Assembly (NCBI GenBank): GCA_963695135.1
Contig: CAVOGA010000002.1
Span: forward strand, 654,457-718,456
DNA: 64,000 bases
Direction of reading: 5' to 3'
Source: Marinihelvus sp963695135
GTDB taxonomy: Bacteria; Pseudomonadota; Gammaproteobacteria; Xanthomonadales; SZUA-36
Shown piece by piece: positions 29,997 to 38,234 of the stretch. A program made the position numbers and the translations under genes. Each line of letters opens with the position of its first letter. Position 1 is the stretch's first letter. The notes below the pieces were generated by a model. It saw only the letters and a program-made list of their open reading frames with translations, did not search any database and had not been told where the DNA came from.

Positions 29997-30120
29997 GCCC
30001 ATCCCTGGGCCTCACCCTTCGGGCTCGCTTTGCTCGTGAAAAATTGCTCCTGCAATTTTTTCGAACCCTTCAGTCGCTGAAGCGACAGGGTTCTCCATAT
30101 ACCGACCTCTGCGGCAAAAA
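29997..30120. other. Non-coding stretch with hairpins downstream of tRNA-Ser
   Basis: No gene is supportable here. Between the partial tRNA-Ser copy and the tRNA-Ser terminator lie a perfect inverted repeat AAAAATTGC-TCCT-GCAATTTTT (about 30037-30059) and a second one, CTTCAGTCGCTGAAG-like (about 30067-30085). They could be transcript ends or part of a small repeat unit. Confidence 0.4.
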
Positions 30121-30121
30121 C

Positions 30122-30144
30122 AAAAAAGCCCCGCTTGGCGGGGC
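30122..30144 (-). terminator. Terminator of the tRNA cluster
   Basis: Minus-strand GCCCCGC-CAA-GCGGGGC followed by TTTTTT, 12 nt after the tRNA-Ser CCA. It ends the tRNA transcription unit. Confidence 0.92.
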
Positions 30145-30155
30145 ATTTTTGTGTT

Positions 30156-30248
30156 TGGCGGAGAGGGAGGGATTCGAACCCTCGATACGGCTATAAACCG
30201 TATACACGCTTTCCAGGCGAGCCCATTCAACCACTCTGGCACCTCTCC
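30156..30248 (-). tRNA. tRNA-Ser (GGA)
   Basis: 93 nt with encoded CCA and the long class II variable arm. Acceptor GGAGAGG, anticodon loop CTGGAAA (anticodon GGA) and T-loop GGTTCGAATCC are present. It is the last gene of the six-tRNA run; a partial copy of its 3' end is found about 183 bp downstream. Confidence 0.96.
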
Positions 30249-30301
30249 GAAAGCTGGTACTGCACAAGCTCAGGGCCGGATTTTGCTCCGGCCCCGGGGT
30301 T

Positions 30302-30377
<76 letters not shown>

Positions 30378-30411
30378 AAAGAAAACCGGCCGCAGCCGGA
30401 GATCTTAAAAA

Positions 30412-30487
30412 TGGGGTGGACGATGGGGCTCGAACCCACGACCGCCGGAATCACAATCCGGTGCTCTACCAACTGAGCTACGCCCAC
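30412..30487 (-). tRNA. tRNA-His (GTG)
   Basis: 76 nt with encoded CCA, anticodon loop TTGTGAT (anticodon GTG), acceptor GTGGGCG/CGTCCAC, and discriminator C as usual for tRNA-His. The extra G at position -1 is encoded at 30488. Confidence 0.96.
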
Positions 30488-30617
30488 CATTGTTATCATT
30501 ACGTCTCCAGACCATCGGCCTGAATCGTTACCGCTGTGAAGCGGGACCGATATTCTACACTAACTTCTTGCAGTTGAATTCATCTTCCGCAAGGGTCGAG
30601 TTTGTTCCAACTTGCAA

Positions 30618-30910
30618 TGGCGCGCCCGGCAGGACTCGAACCTGCAACCGCCGGCTTAGCTTACCTACTACCGCTTTCGCGGCCCTGGCCGAGACCAGGT
30701 TTGGGGTCTGGACTATCTCTTCGCCATCTCAGGCGCTGCACGTATAGTCTCTACGGAGCCCTTCGACGAACCACAGGTTTCCACGGGATTGCCATCAGCA
30801 TGACCTGTTAAGGTTTCCCCGTTACAGTGCAGTCCACCGTACCGGTTCTGTTTCCCGGCACGGGCTCCTCACTCAAAGGCCGATGCTCTATCCAATTGAG
30901 CTACAGGCGC
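30618..30910 (-). tRNA. tRNA-Arg (TCT) interrupted by a group I intron
   Basis: The 5' exon is 30876-30910 (35 nt) and the 3' exon 30618-30659 (42 nt, including CCA). Joined, they form a perfect 77-nt tRNA: acceptor GCGCCTG/CGGGCGC, D-arm GCTC/GAGC, anticodon stem TCGGC/GCCGG with loop CTTCTAA (anticodon TCT), T-stem GCAGG/CCTGC and discriminator G. The intron lies inside the anticodon, between T34 and C35. Because no other TCT tRNA is in this window, splicing is probably needed to read AGA codons, unless another copy exists elsewhere. Confidence 0.9.
30660..30875 (-). ncRNA. Group I self-splicing intron in tRNA-Arg
   Basis: 216 nt without a reading frame for a homing endonuclease. The 5' exon ends in U and CCUU can pair with the internal guide GAGG a few bases into the intron, giving the U-G wobble of P1. 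The intron ends in G before CTAAG. The catalytic core is recognisable by GTAGAGACTATACG and the matching AGATAGTCCAGACC (P7 strands AGACTA / TAGTCC), and by AACGGGGAAACCTTAACAGG in the P4-P6 area. It closely resembles the small Azoarcus pre-tRNA-Ile(CAU) intron (IC3 type) and the Agrobacterium tRNA-Arg(CCU) intron. Confidence 0.9.
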
Positions 30911-30930
30911 CTTACCTAACATCATAAAAC

Positions 30931-31007
30931 TGGTCGGGGTGGAGGGATTTGAACCCCCGACCCACTGCTCCCAAAGCAGTTGCGCTACCAGGCTGCGCTA
31001 CACCCCG
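30931..31007 (-). tRNA. tRNA-Pro (TGG)
   Basis: 77 nt with encoded CCA. Acceptor CGGGGTG, anticodon loop TTTGGGA (anticodon TGG) and T-loop GGTTCAAATCC. It starts 20 nt after the terminator that follows tRNA-Arg(ACG) and precedes the intron-containing tRNA-Arg by 20 nt. Confidence 0.96.
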
Positions 31008-31025
31008 AACTTTTCTATCTTACCC

Positions 31026-31054
31026 AAAAAAACGGGCTCCTGACGGAGCCCGTT
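31026..31054 (-). terminator. Terminator between tRNA-Arg(ACG) and tRNA-Pro
   Basis: Minus-strand AACGGGCTCC-GTCA-GGAGCCCGTT followed by more than five T residues. It lies 9 nt after tRNA-Arg(ACG), so that gene can be expressed alone while tRNA-Pro and those after it form a separate unit or depend on read-through. Confidence 0.9.
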
Positions 31055-31062
31055 CTTCAATA

Positions 31063-31139
31063 TGGCGCGCCCGGAAGGATTCGAACCTCCGACCGCCTGG
31101 TTCGTAGCCAGGTACTCTATCCAGCTGAGCTACGGGCGC
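31063..31139 (-). tRNA. tRNA-Arg (ACG)
   Basis: 77 nt with encoded CCA. Acceptor GCGCCCG/CGGGCGC, anticodon loop CTACGAA (anticodon ACG, wobble inosine expected) and T-loop GGTTCGAATCC. Confidence 0.96.
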
Positions 31140-31221
31140 GTGTACTTCACCTGACGGCGAAGGGTGCGGATTATCCTAGCAGCACCGAATTAAGTCAACA
31201 TCTTCAGGGCCTTCACAAAGG

Positions 31222-31999
31222 CTACTCTGCATAGACTTCGAGCAGTGGATTAGCCCTTTGCCATGATTCGCCATGACTGAGAGCGTACTCGCAGAGGGCT
31301 TTTAGTGCACCCATGTGACCTGGCGGCTTTTCCTCACCATATTGACTGAGCACTCCATCCAGCCAATACCTGAGCGTGGGCCTGATATGAGCGCTTTGGT
31401 CAGTAACTGATCGAACTCCCCATCCGGCGGCCTTGAGGTGACTCAAGATCATTTCTGGCGTCTCAAAAAACATATGTCCTGGTGGAACCTTCCGGGGGTG
31501 AAAAGAACGCAAAAGGTCGGTTGTGCACGTAACTTGCATCACAAGACTGTCAGCCCCGGCCCGCAATGCTTCAAACAACCTTCGCTTTTGACGGATATGT
31601 TCCACGCTCCCGATCAGCAAGACCGTATCGAATGTTCTCATTCATTGAGTAACTCTCAAGGTTCGCTTTTTCGACACGCAGCCCAAGGCTTTTGCAGTAA
31701 GAAGCCTGCAAGTCGCTGATGGTTACCCCCGACCCCCTCATACCGCGCTCGTTTACCAGCATGTTAAGCGGACCGCCCCAGCCACAACCGGCATCGAGCA
31801 CTGAATTTCCCTGCGGCAGCCAGCGATAAAGCGACTCCACGGCAAGGCGGCATGCCTGTTGCAGGCTTTCATTGCCGTGCGGAAAAAATCCGAAGTGATA
31901 GTGAAGTTCAGTCCCCAGCACCGCTTTCCATGTAGCGATATCAGGGTGGGCGTAAAACGCTTCCAGTTCGTCAAAATATTCGCTTGAAGATGCGTTCAT
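31222..31999 (-). CDS. Class I SAM-dependent methyltransferase (one frameshift)
   Basis: About 259 residues. The SAM-binding motif I VLDAGCGWGGPLNML (near residue 75) and GVTISDLQASYCKSLG match small-molecule C/O-methyltransferases of the cyclopropane-synthase/sterol-MT type, with TFDTVLLIGSVEHI as motif 'post I/II'. The frame breaks near 31640, where removing one A joins NE to TFDTV. The start ATG 31999 overlaps the stop of the FAD oxidoreductase (TAATG), so the two are translationally coupled. Likely modifies the product of its oxidoreductase partner; whether that is part of the lasso pathway is not known. Confidence 0.8.
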
Positions 32000-33082
32000 T
32001 ACCAATAAAAAGGCAGGTTCGATTGAACAATATGATGATTGTAGAAAAATTCCGGACTGCCCCGAAACGCCAGGCTGACAAAACGCAGCGAATGCTCGAG
32101 CCCCTGACATACCCCGCCGCCTGCGGACAGCGCGGCCGGATAACCGTCACAAAGGGCCTGCTCATCTCCATCGATGAGCAGTTGCTTAACCGCTTGTGCC
32201 GCCAGAAGACCGCTTTCAACAGCAAATCTGATCCCCTCACCGGAGACCGGGTCAACCAGGCTGGCCGCGTCGCCGGCCAGGCAAACTCTGCGGCGGGAGA
32301 GATTTTGCATGCCAAGGTAGACCGGGATGGGATAGCCATGTGTCACTTTGCTGACGATCTCTGAAGCAACAAAGTTTTTATCGATAAACACGTCCAGGGC
32401 CGCGCGAATTCCGCCAGCCTCTGCCCAGGAGAGCAGTCCCGCGCTTATGCGATCCGCTTCCTTGGGAAATACCCAGCCGTAGCCGCCTGGAATACAGAAA
32501 AAGTTGAACCCGACCTTGCCGGCCCAGCGCTCATGGGCGGACCTTGTGACACTCAGGTCTGCATCAATCGCCACGGCGCTTTGCGCGGCTGCATTCAGGC
32601 CTGTCCTTTTTGCAGTAACACCGTTAACACCGTCTGCACCAATCAAGGCCCGTCCGGTAAAAATCTGGCCATCCCGGCATCGAACGGACACCTCGTGACC
32701 GTCTTCATCGATGTCCGTGACCCTGCAGCCCTCATGGAGCGAAACCCTTCCTGAAGAACGATTGATGGCCTCCCGGACCATTGCCTGGTCAAATTCAGCA
32801 CGTTCAACAATCAGCAGCGCGGAGACACCCAGTTCTTTCTCAACCGGGTCTGCGTAATTTCTGGAAAAGCTGAAACCGGCTTCCAGAATGCTTGACCAGG
32901 CTGGTGAAATCCCAGCCCAGTCGCTGCAAAACACGGGCCGGCATCAAACCGCCACATGGCTTGTGCCGGGGAAGTTTCGCTTGCTCCAATACGGCAACGT
33001 GCAGGCCAGTTGCTGCCAGTGCGAGCGCTGCGGCGCCGCCAGCCGGACCCGCGCCAATGATCACCACATCAGTCCGTTTCAC
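31999..33082 (-). CDS. FAD-dependent oxidoreductase, geranylgeranyl-reductase-like (one frameshift)
   Basis: About 361 residues. N-terminal Rossmann motif VVIIGAGPAGGAAALALAATG with KPCGGLMPARVL, the typical signature of geranylgeranyl reductase/halogenase-like flavoproteins. Further on, ALIGADGVNGVTAKR and VCLAGDAASLVDPVSGEGIRFA (second FAD motif, GD and P) are conserved. The frame breaks near 32895, where SLVK should continue into SILEAGFSFSRNY. It lies 22 nt after the HPr-kinase-like gene and is coupled to the methyltransferase. Substrate unknown: a polyprenyl group, a tryptophan-type halogenation target, or the peptide itself. Confidence 0.8.
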
Positions 33083-33104
33083 AAGGCGGATCCCCTGAGC
33101 TGCA

Positions 33105-34028
33105 TCATTTCTGTTGCAGCCATGAGTCCAGATATTCGGCAGTTTCTTCCAGGTGAGACAGTCCCCATGGCCGGGACAAACGATGGATTAACCCGGCTTG
33201 GGCAAAGCCGGTTGCGGTAAGCAGTCCCTGGGCACGCGACAAGTAAAACTGGTAAAGAAGGTGGTCTGTCAGGAGGGCAATGCCAGCCGAACCGGTTAAT
33301 TTTGCTATTTCCGGCTTTAAGTATTCATTTGAGTTTTCCAGCACGAACACATTGCCAAGGGGCATTGCTGACGAGCCACGATATTCGGCAACCAGGCCCA
33401 GGTCCTCGGACTTTCGATAGGGCCGGAAACGTCCATGAGATGGATGCACGTAAAACACCCCGTCACGGTTACTTACCCGGAACTTGTCGTCGGCAAAAAG
33501 CCGGTAGCCACGCGCGAGCATGGCTTCAGTCAGGGTAGATTTGCCCGAGCGTGTGGGCCCGACAAAGGCCTGAACCACGCCGCCCTGCTCTACCGCGGCA
33601 CCGTGAAAAAATTGCCCGCTTCGGAACAGGCTCAGATAAACAGGCAAGAAGACATGTAAAAACCAGAACTCGATCTGCCAGGGCTCGCACTGGTCGCTGG
33701 CGGCATAATTGAGGCGCCCAGGTGAGGAAATCCGGAAGCGGATCAAGCCGACAACTTCCAGCTCAAGGTTCTTCTCCGGCAGGTCCTGCCCAACACCGGG
33801 TAGATGCGCGTACCGAACCCTTAATTCCCGTTCATGCATGGGATTGAGCGAGAACTCATGCTGCAGTCTGGGTGACTCGAGTTCTTCAGCCTGGCAGGCC
33901 TGCAGCACTAACGCGGGAACGGGCTCATGATGCGCTGTCACGACATCCAGGGATTCCAACGGAATGTCAGAGAGAAAATCCGCTCCATATGCGCGGTAAC
34001 GCTTCTGTTTTTCAGTAACTTGAGACAC
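33105..34028 (-). CDS. HPr-kinase-like protein (candidate lasso peptide kinase)
   Basis: 307 residues. The C-terminal two thirds match the HPr kinase/phosphorylase catalytic fold found in lasso peptide clusters: FFHGAAVEQGG (the 'LHASAV' strand), Walker A FVGPTRSGKSTLTEA (near residue 167) and RLFADDKFRVS (catalytic Asp pair). The N-terminal 130 residues are a variable beta-rich region. Known lasso kinases (for example those of Paenibacillus, Thermobacillus and Sphingobium clusters) phosphorylate the C-terminal Ser of the precursor, and the precursor at 36112 ends in Ser. It diverges from the 34266 gene and is followed by the FAD oxidoreductase. Confidence 0.82.
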   Translation of the reverse strand: MSQVTEKQKRYRAYGADFLSDIPLESLDVVTAHHEPVPALVLQACQAEELESPRLQHEFSLNPMHERELRVRYAHLPGVGQDLPEKNLELEVVGLIRFRISSPGRLNYAASDQCEPWQIEFWFLHVFLPVYLSLFRSGQFFHGAAVEQGGVVQAFVGPTRSGKSTLTEAMLARGYRLFADDKFRVSNRDGVFYVHPSHGRFRPYRKSEDLGLVAEYRGSSAMPLGNVFVLENSNEYLKPEIAKLTGSAGIALLTDHLLYQFYLSRAQGLLTATGFAQAGLIHRLSRPWGLSHLEETAEYLDSWLQQK

Positions 34029-34265
34029 AAATATCAGTCAGTTTCAAAGTGACTTCCGTGGTTATCGGCACGGCAGCAAGCGCACCAGCAGCCAATTGCC
34101 GGATGTATCAGGGTTCTGCGGTGATAATAAACGCTAATGGCGCGGCGAAGTGCTGATAGCGGACCCGGGAGCAGGCACGTACACTGAAACGCACAGCCCC
34201 AATGCTGGTTTCAATGAGCTTTTAAAAAACGCTTTGCACAGGATGAAGCCAGCGGCTAATGATCT

Positions 34266-35306
34266 ATGAACACACTCCATGATTCACTCAAGCTCATCGT
34301 TCCGCGCTTACCCCGCTGGATGGTTGATGATGCGTCAGCCAGCTTCCTGGCAAAGATCGCCGGCCACTTGCCGCCGGTGCATTATGCCGGCTTTGAATAT
34401 CGACTTGGAGGGATTAACGAGGGTCTCGATCTGCAGCAGGGTCTGAATCTGAACGAAAGTAACCGCAGGCAGATCAACCGCCTGGCCCAACAACATCCCT
34501 CGGTCACGATCGATACCCTGCTTACAGTATTTAACGCCTGGTCGGGGTCTGATCCGCTGCAGCGGAGTTTCAGCCAGGTTTGGCTGGAGTTTGATCAACT
34601 TCAGGATACTGCTCTTCCACCGGGTCTTTTTCTTACCCTGATGCCCGGGGCTGATCCCCGGACCCTCATTCCTGCGCTGCAGGCCCTGCGGACCCGGTTG
34701 ACTATCCTGGGCGAATCCGGTCGCGGCTGGCTCGAACTGGACAAGCTGATACGGCACCCTGACGATTTACCGGATATCACGCATCTCGGATTTATGTTGT
34801 CGCGCCCCGACAGCGGCATAAGGGTCGTCAGGCAATTAGGCAGCGACCTGGCAACGCCGGCAGACATTGAAGACACGGAACTCAAAAAATCAGCGCAGCA
34901 GATTCATCAACTCATTCGGCCTGTCCTGCCGTATTTTTCTGATTTTCGCTGGTGCCAGGATCTGGGCGGCGACCACCCTGGGCCAGCCAGCATCGAGTGT
35001 TTTTTCCCGGAACCGGATCAACAGGAGTCCATCATCAAGATCCTGGACTGGCTTCTTGCTAATGAGTTGTGCACGAATCGGGAGCGCGACGCCCTGGAGG
35101 GTTGGTCAGCCATCCTGACACCGGAGACATTGGCGGATGCCTGGCCTCAGAGCCTTATTTTTGAATCATTGGGCCGTGGCTATGACGAGTTCAGTGCCAT
35201 CGAATGCAAGCTGGGGCATATCAAGTTATCCGCGGCGACCGGCAAACCAGTAAGCGCCAAGATGTATTTCGGATACCTGAACAGGTGGTTAAGAGCAGGT
35301 GACTAG
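34266..35306 (+). CDS. Unrecognised 346-residue protein in the RiPP locus
   Basis: I do not recognise this family. The soluble protein has no signal peptide or membrane segment. It alternates helices with pairs of beta-strands: HYAGFEYRLG; VWLEFDQL with GLFLTLMP; HLGFMLSRPDSGIRVVRQL; FRWCQDLGG with SIECFFP; and HIKLSAATGKPVSAKMYFGYL. Such a repeated helix-helix-strand-strand pattern recalls ABBA-type prenyltransferase barrels, but this is a guess from pattern only. It sits between the divergent HPr-kinase-like gene and the convergent Nif11 gene (4-nt overlap of stops), so a role in peptide modification or binding is plausible. Confidence 0.7.
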   Translation: MNTLHDSLKLIVPRLPRWMVDDASASFLAKIAGHLPPVHYAGFEYRLGGINEGLDLQQGLNLNESNRRQINRLAQQHPSVTIDTLLTVFNAWSGSDPLQRSFSQVWLEFDQLQDTALPPGLFLTLMPGADPRTLIPALQALRTRLTILGESGRGWLELDKLIRHPDDLPDITHLGFMLSRPDSGIRVVRQLGSDLATPADIEDTELKKSAQQIHQLIRPVLPYFSDFRWCQDLGGDHPGPASIECFFPEPDQQESIIKILDWLLANELCTNRERDALEGWSAILTPETLADAWPQSLIFESLGRGYDEFSAIECKLGHIKLSAATGKPVSAKMYFGYLNRWLRAGD

Positions 35307-35518
35307 GCCTTGACGCCGCTTCGGGCCCTGAACCGCATTGACCAGTCTATGGCAAAAGCGCGCCTGAATTCCGCCTCTGAAAAATTCTCACCATGCTGCT
35401 CGGCAAGCTGCAACAACTCTGAAAAACCAGTAAGTTCGTCAGTTAGTTCCTTCACGTAATGAACATCAGGATTGTTCCTGAGAAGATTGATGAAATTCAG
35501 TGCGGCTTGAACAGACAT
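35303..35518 (-). CDS. Nif11-like leader peptide family protein
   Basis: 71 residues from ATG 35518. The pattern SVQAALNFINLLRNNPDV, then TGFSELLQLAEQHGENFSEAEFRRAF, matches the Nif11 domain ('A-x-x-F-x-x-x-L-x-x-D ... L-x-x-A-x-x-x-G-x-x-F-T/S-x-x-E'), a helical leader of RiPP precursors. Only about 10 residues (RFRARSGVKA) follow the domain, there is no Gly-Gly cleavage motif and no Cys, so either the core is very short or this is a stand-alone Nif11 protein. It is antisense to and overlaps the end of the 346-residue gene by 4 nt, and diverges from the B2 protease. Confidence 0.75.
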   Translation of the reverse strand: MSVQAALNFINLLRNNPDVHYVKELTDELTGFSELLQLAEQHGENFSEAEFRRAFAIDWSMRFRARSGVKA

Positions 35519-35641
35519 TGACCTGGACCGGCATTCCCCTGACAACTTAAGGTCGCTTTACGGGTAAATACACCTGTATGCGGTATCATTGCAACAATTC
35601 CCGGGGCTTCCCAATATTTGTACATTCAGACTGCGGCGCAT

Positions 35642-36082
35642 ATGAGACGAAACCTTAGACGATTAGACCGCTTTCGCGCACGCCCGGCGCCGGTCCGGAA
35701 GTCGTTCTATTTTACCTTTATGCTCGAACCGGTCATGCGTGTGTTGGTGCGCGCGGTGGGTTACCGCGGGGCCTATCGATTCGCGACCATGCTTGCTGAC
35801 CGTCTCCGCAAAGACCGCCCGCCTTGCCCGGTAGAAATGATCGAGGAAGGGTTTGCGCTCGCTGTTCGCAACCACCCCTGGCGTGGTGATTGCCTGTCGC
35901 GCTCGCTGACCTTATTCTCGTTGTTGCGCGCCCGGGGTCATATGGCGCAACTGAAAGTTGGCGTCAGACGTGACCAGGCGATTTTAGACGCCCATGCCTG
36001 GGTGGAACTCGACGGTAAGCGTTTGTCGTACGACGGAATTCTGGGTGGCAAGTTCCGGTTATTGGGAACCCTGGCAAGCTAA
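35642..36082 (+). CDS. Lasso peptide biosynthesis B2 protein (leader peptidase)
   Basis: 146-residue transglutaminase-like cysteine protease that removes the leader. The catalytic Cys lies in RGDCLSRSLTLFSLLRARG (about residue 88), the His in ILDAHAWVELDGK (about 122), with a downstream Asp in SYDGIL, the pattern of B2/McjB C-terminal domains. ATG 35642 was chosen over a TTG at 35618. The protein lacks its own RRE, as expected for a split B system, and needs a B1 partner. The precursor gene begins 30 nt downstream. Confidence 0.9.
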   Translation: MRRNLRRLDRFRARPAPVRKSFYFTFMLEPVMRVLVRAVGYRGAYRFATMLADRLRKDRPPCPVEMIEEGFALAVRNHPWRGDCLSRSLTLFSLLRARGHMAQLKVGVRRDQAILDAHAWVELDGKRLSYDGILGGKFRLLGTLAS

Positions 36083-36111
36083 TCTTTTGAACCTTACGAG
36101 AGCCTGAAACC

Positions 36112-36285
36112 ATGAATCGCGAGCAAGACATGAACCTACCGCGCGATATCGAAGCTGACCCCTCAGCGGCGACCAAAAGGCCCTATGAATCGCCTTCGCT
36201 GACTGAATTTGGCGCTATGAGCGACCTGACGAAGCTCGACCCGGGCCCCCAGGAGGACTTTCTTGCCTATGGTGGTCCTTCCTGA
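36112..36285 (+). CDS. Lasso peptide precursor
   Basis: 57 residues. The leader (1-41) contains the conserved recognition motif YESPSLTEFG (Y-x-x-P-x-L-x-x-x-G, residues 25-34) and ends SDLTK, with the invariant Thr at the penultimate position. The predicted core is LDPGPQEDFLAYGGPS (42-57). Ring closure would join the amino group of Leu1 to Asp8 (8-residue ring) or Glu7. Leu at position 1 is unusual but known from citrulassin. The last residue is Ser, the site used by lasso kinases. The gene lies between the B2 protease and the cyclase; Met7 is a possible alternative start. Too short for most gene finders. Confidence 0.88.
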   Translation: MNREQDMNLPRDIEADPSAATKRPYESPSLTEFGAMSDLTKLDPGPQEDFLAYGGPS

Positions 36286-36327
36286 GAAATCAGCAGCACG
36301 CGCCCGGCCAAACACGCAGGCGGTCTG

Positions 36328-38187
36328 GTGGGCTCTCAGCCTCCATTGAACCCACAGCGATTGCGACCACCTGACGGCACTTCGTTCAACGGCGTAACCG
36401 GTTCCTGGTCCCGCCAGAACCCAAGCCGTATCGACTTACTCCACGCACCGACCCGGTCTCCGGACCGTGCCAGCCATCAATTCGTTTTAAGCGGGCGAAT
36501 CGATAACCGAAAGCCCCTGTGGGAGGCCCTGGGCAAGCCAGCTGACCTGTCATGGGATGACCCACAACTGTTCCACGCGGCCTGGCAGAAATGGGGTGCA
36601 GAGCTCAGCAGCGTGCTGATCGGAGACTTCAGCTTTGCCGCACTCGATTCCGGTCGACAAACGCTTCACCTGGCAAGAGACCACCACGGCACCGGCCAGA
36701 TGTTTTTTCACCAGCGTGGCGACACGCTGAGTTTCTCATCACACCTGGCGGACTTGCTGGACCACTTTGGCATCGCCCTGAAGCCAAATACGGGGCAGCT
36801 CGCACAGCTGTTGAGCGCACTTCGCATAGGCCAGCCTGAGCAGACGTTCTACGAGGGCATATTCCAGATTCCCCCGGCACACCGACTCGAGTTCGACGGT
36901 ACGCGTTGGGCGCTTTTCCGCTACTGGGACCCGCGCAACACAGCGCCCCTCCAACCGGCATCCCGCGAGGCTTACAACGAAGAATTCCGTAACGTTCTGA
37001 CAACGGCCGTTAGCTGTCGCCTGGACAACAAGCGCGCCAGCGCCATCGCACTCAGCGGCGGGCTGGATTCAACGGCGGTGGCTGCGGTCGCTGCCACCCA
37101 ACTCGCAGAGGCCGGACGTAAACTGGACACCTATACTTCCGTGCCAGTAGGCGATGCCACGGCGTCAGATAATCAGCTTGGCAGTGAGCGTGACCTGGTC
37201 ATGTTGATGGGAGAGGCATTTCCGTCGCTGACCACACATTGGCTAAGTAGCTGGACACCGGGTTTATTGGCGGCTATCGATACCGCACTGGATATCGGCC
37301 GGCAGCCGGTTTTTGCCGCCGCCAATTGCCAGTGGATTGTCGAGCTGATGCAGACATTGCAAAACGCTGGCAACGACGCCTTGCTTACCGGTCAATGTGG
37401 CAACGCCACGATCTCCTGGACCGGCAACCGGAGCAAGTACTTAAAAGCGCTGTGGAAAAAACAGGGAGTCAAGGCATGGAGCGCACAAGCCATGGCATTC
37501 AAACAGGCGCATGATCTGTCCCTGGCCACCACGGCCAGGAAAATGCTGCTTCCCGTGCTGCTGAACAACGATCATGTTGAAAAACTCAAACGGCGGCTAA
37601 TCACCCAGGCTAGTCTTGACCAGCAAACGGCACTGAATCCTGACCTCAGTCGCCGGCTGGACCTGGTCCGCCGGGCACGATCATCCGACCTGCTCCCACT
37701 TTCCCGGCACCACCCGGACTTCCGCGACTCGGTGCTGCTCAGCGGTGTGCATTCGCCTAACGGGGTGACTGCGAGCCTCGCGGCAGCCCATGGTGTCGAG
37801 CTGAGCGATCCGACAGCGGACAAGCGGCTTATTGAGTTCTGCTACGCGTTGCCGGAAAGCCATTACGTCAGCGACGGCCTCAACAAGCGACTGGTGCGCG
37901 GCGCCATGTCCGGACTGGTCCCCGATGCCATTCTCTGGAACAAAAAAGCTGGGCTCCAGTCAGCCGATGTCATCTCCCGTGTTCGACGGGAGCAAGAGGG
38001 GCTTGAACAAGCTCTGGACAGCCTTGACAGGTCACCCCTCGCCTCAGGGCTCCTTAACTTGCGCCTGATGCGTTCGGTGTTTGAGAAAGCCCTGTCTTCA
38101 AATAGCCCTGAAACGGCGGCAGCAACGCGCCAGATCTTCCTTCGGGGCTTGATGGCAGGTCGTTTCCTGCAACGCTTCGAGGCCTGA
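36328..38187 (+). CDS. Asparagine synthetase-like lasso cyclase (C protein)
   Basis: 619 residues from GTG 36328. The N-terminal half is a degenerate class II glutaminase-like domain (FVLSGRIDNRKPLWEALG, GDFSFAALDSGRQTLHLARD) without the catalytic N-terminal Cys. The C-terminal half is the adenylating domain with the PP-loop IALSGGLDSTAVAA (near residue 245). Lasso C proteins adenylate the ring Asp/Glu side chain so that the N-terminal amine can attack. It follows the precursor by 42 nt. The N-terminal few residues (VGSQPPLNPQ) are atypical, and no better start codon is visible. Length matches lasso C proteins (about 550-620). Confidence 0.9.
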   Translation: MGSQPPLNPQRLRPPDGTSFNGVTGSWSRQNPSRIDLLHAPTRSPDRASHQFVLSGRIDNRKPLWEALGKPADLSWDDPQLFHAAWQKWGAELSSVLIGDFSFAALDSGRQTLHLARDHHGTGQMFFHQRGDTLSFSSHLADLLDHFGIALKPNTGQLAQLLSALRIGQPEQTFYEGIFQIPPAHRLEFDGTRWALFRYWDPRNTAPLQPASREAYNEEFRNVLTTAVSCRLDNKRASAIALSGGLDSTAVAAVAATQLAEAGRKLDTYTSVPVGDATASDNQLGSERDLVMLMGEAFPSLTTHWLSSWTPGLLAAIDTALDIGRQPVFAAANCQWIVELMQTLQNAGNDALLTGQCGNATISWTGNRSKYLKALWKKQGVKAWSAQAMAFKQAHDLSLATTARKMLLPVLLNNDHVEKLKRRLITQASLDQQTALNPDLSRRLDLVRRARSSDLLPLSRHHPDFRDSVLLSGVHSPNGVTASLAAAHGVELSDPTADKRLIEFCYALPESHYVSDGLNKRLVRGAMSGLVPDAILWNKKAGLQSADVISRVRREQEGLEQALDSLDRSPLASGLLNLRLMRSVFEKALSSNSPETAAATRQIFLRGLMAGRFLQRFEA

Positions 38188-38234
38188 TCGCGGCTAGACT
38201 ACGCATTGCGACCTGCGAGAGACACCCGGCGCCC

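Noticed and set aside
36269..36346. Small frame starting ATG 36269 (MVVLPEKSAARARP) overlapping the lasso precursor end
   Set aside because: 25 codons only, out of frame with both neighbours, no family or ribosome site; the precursor and the GTG start of the cyclase explain the sequence.
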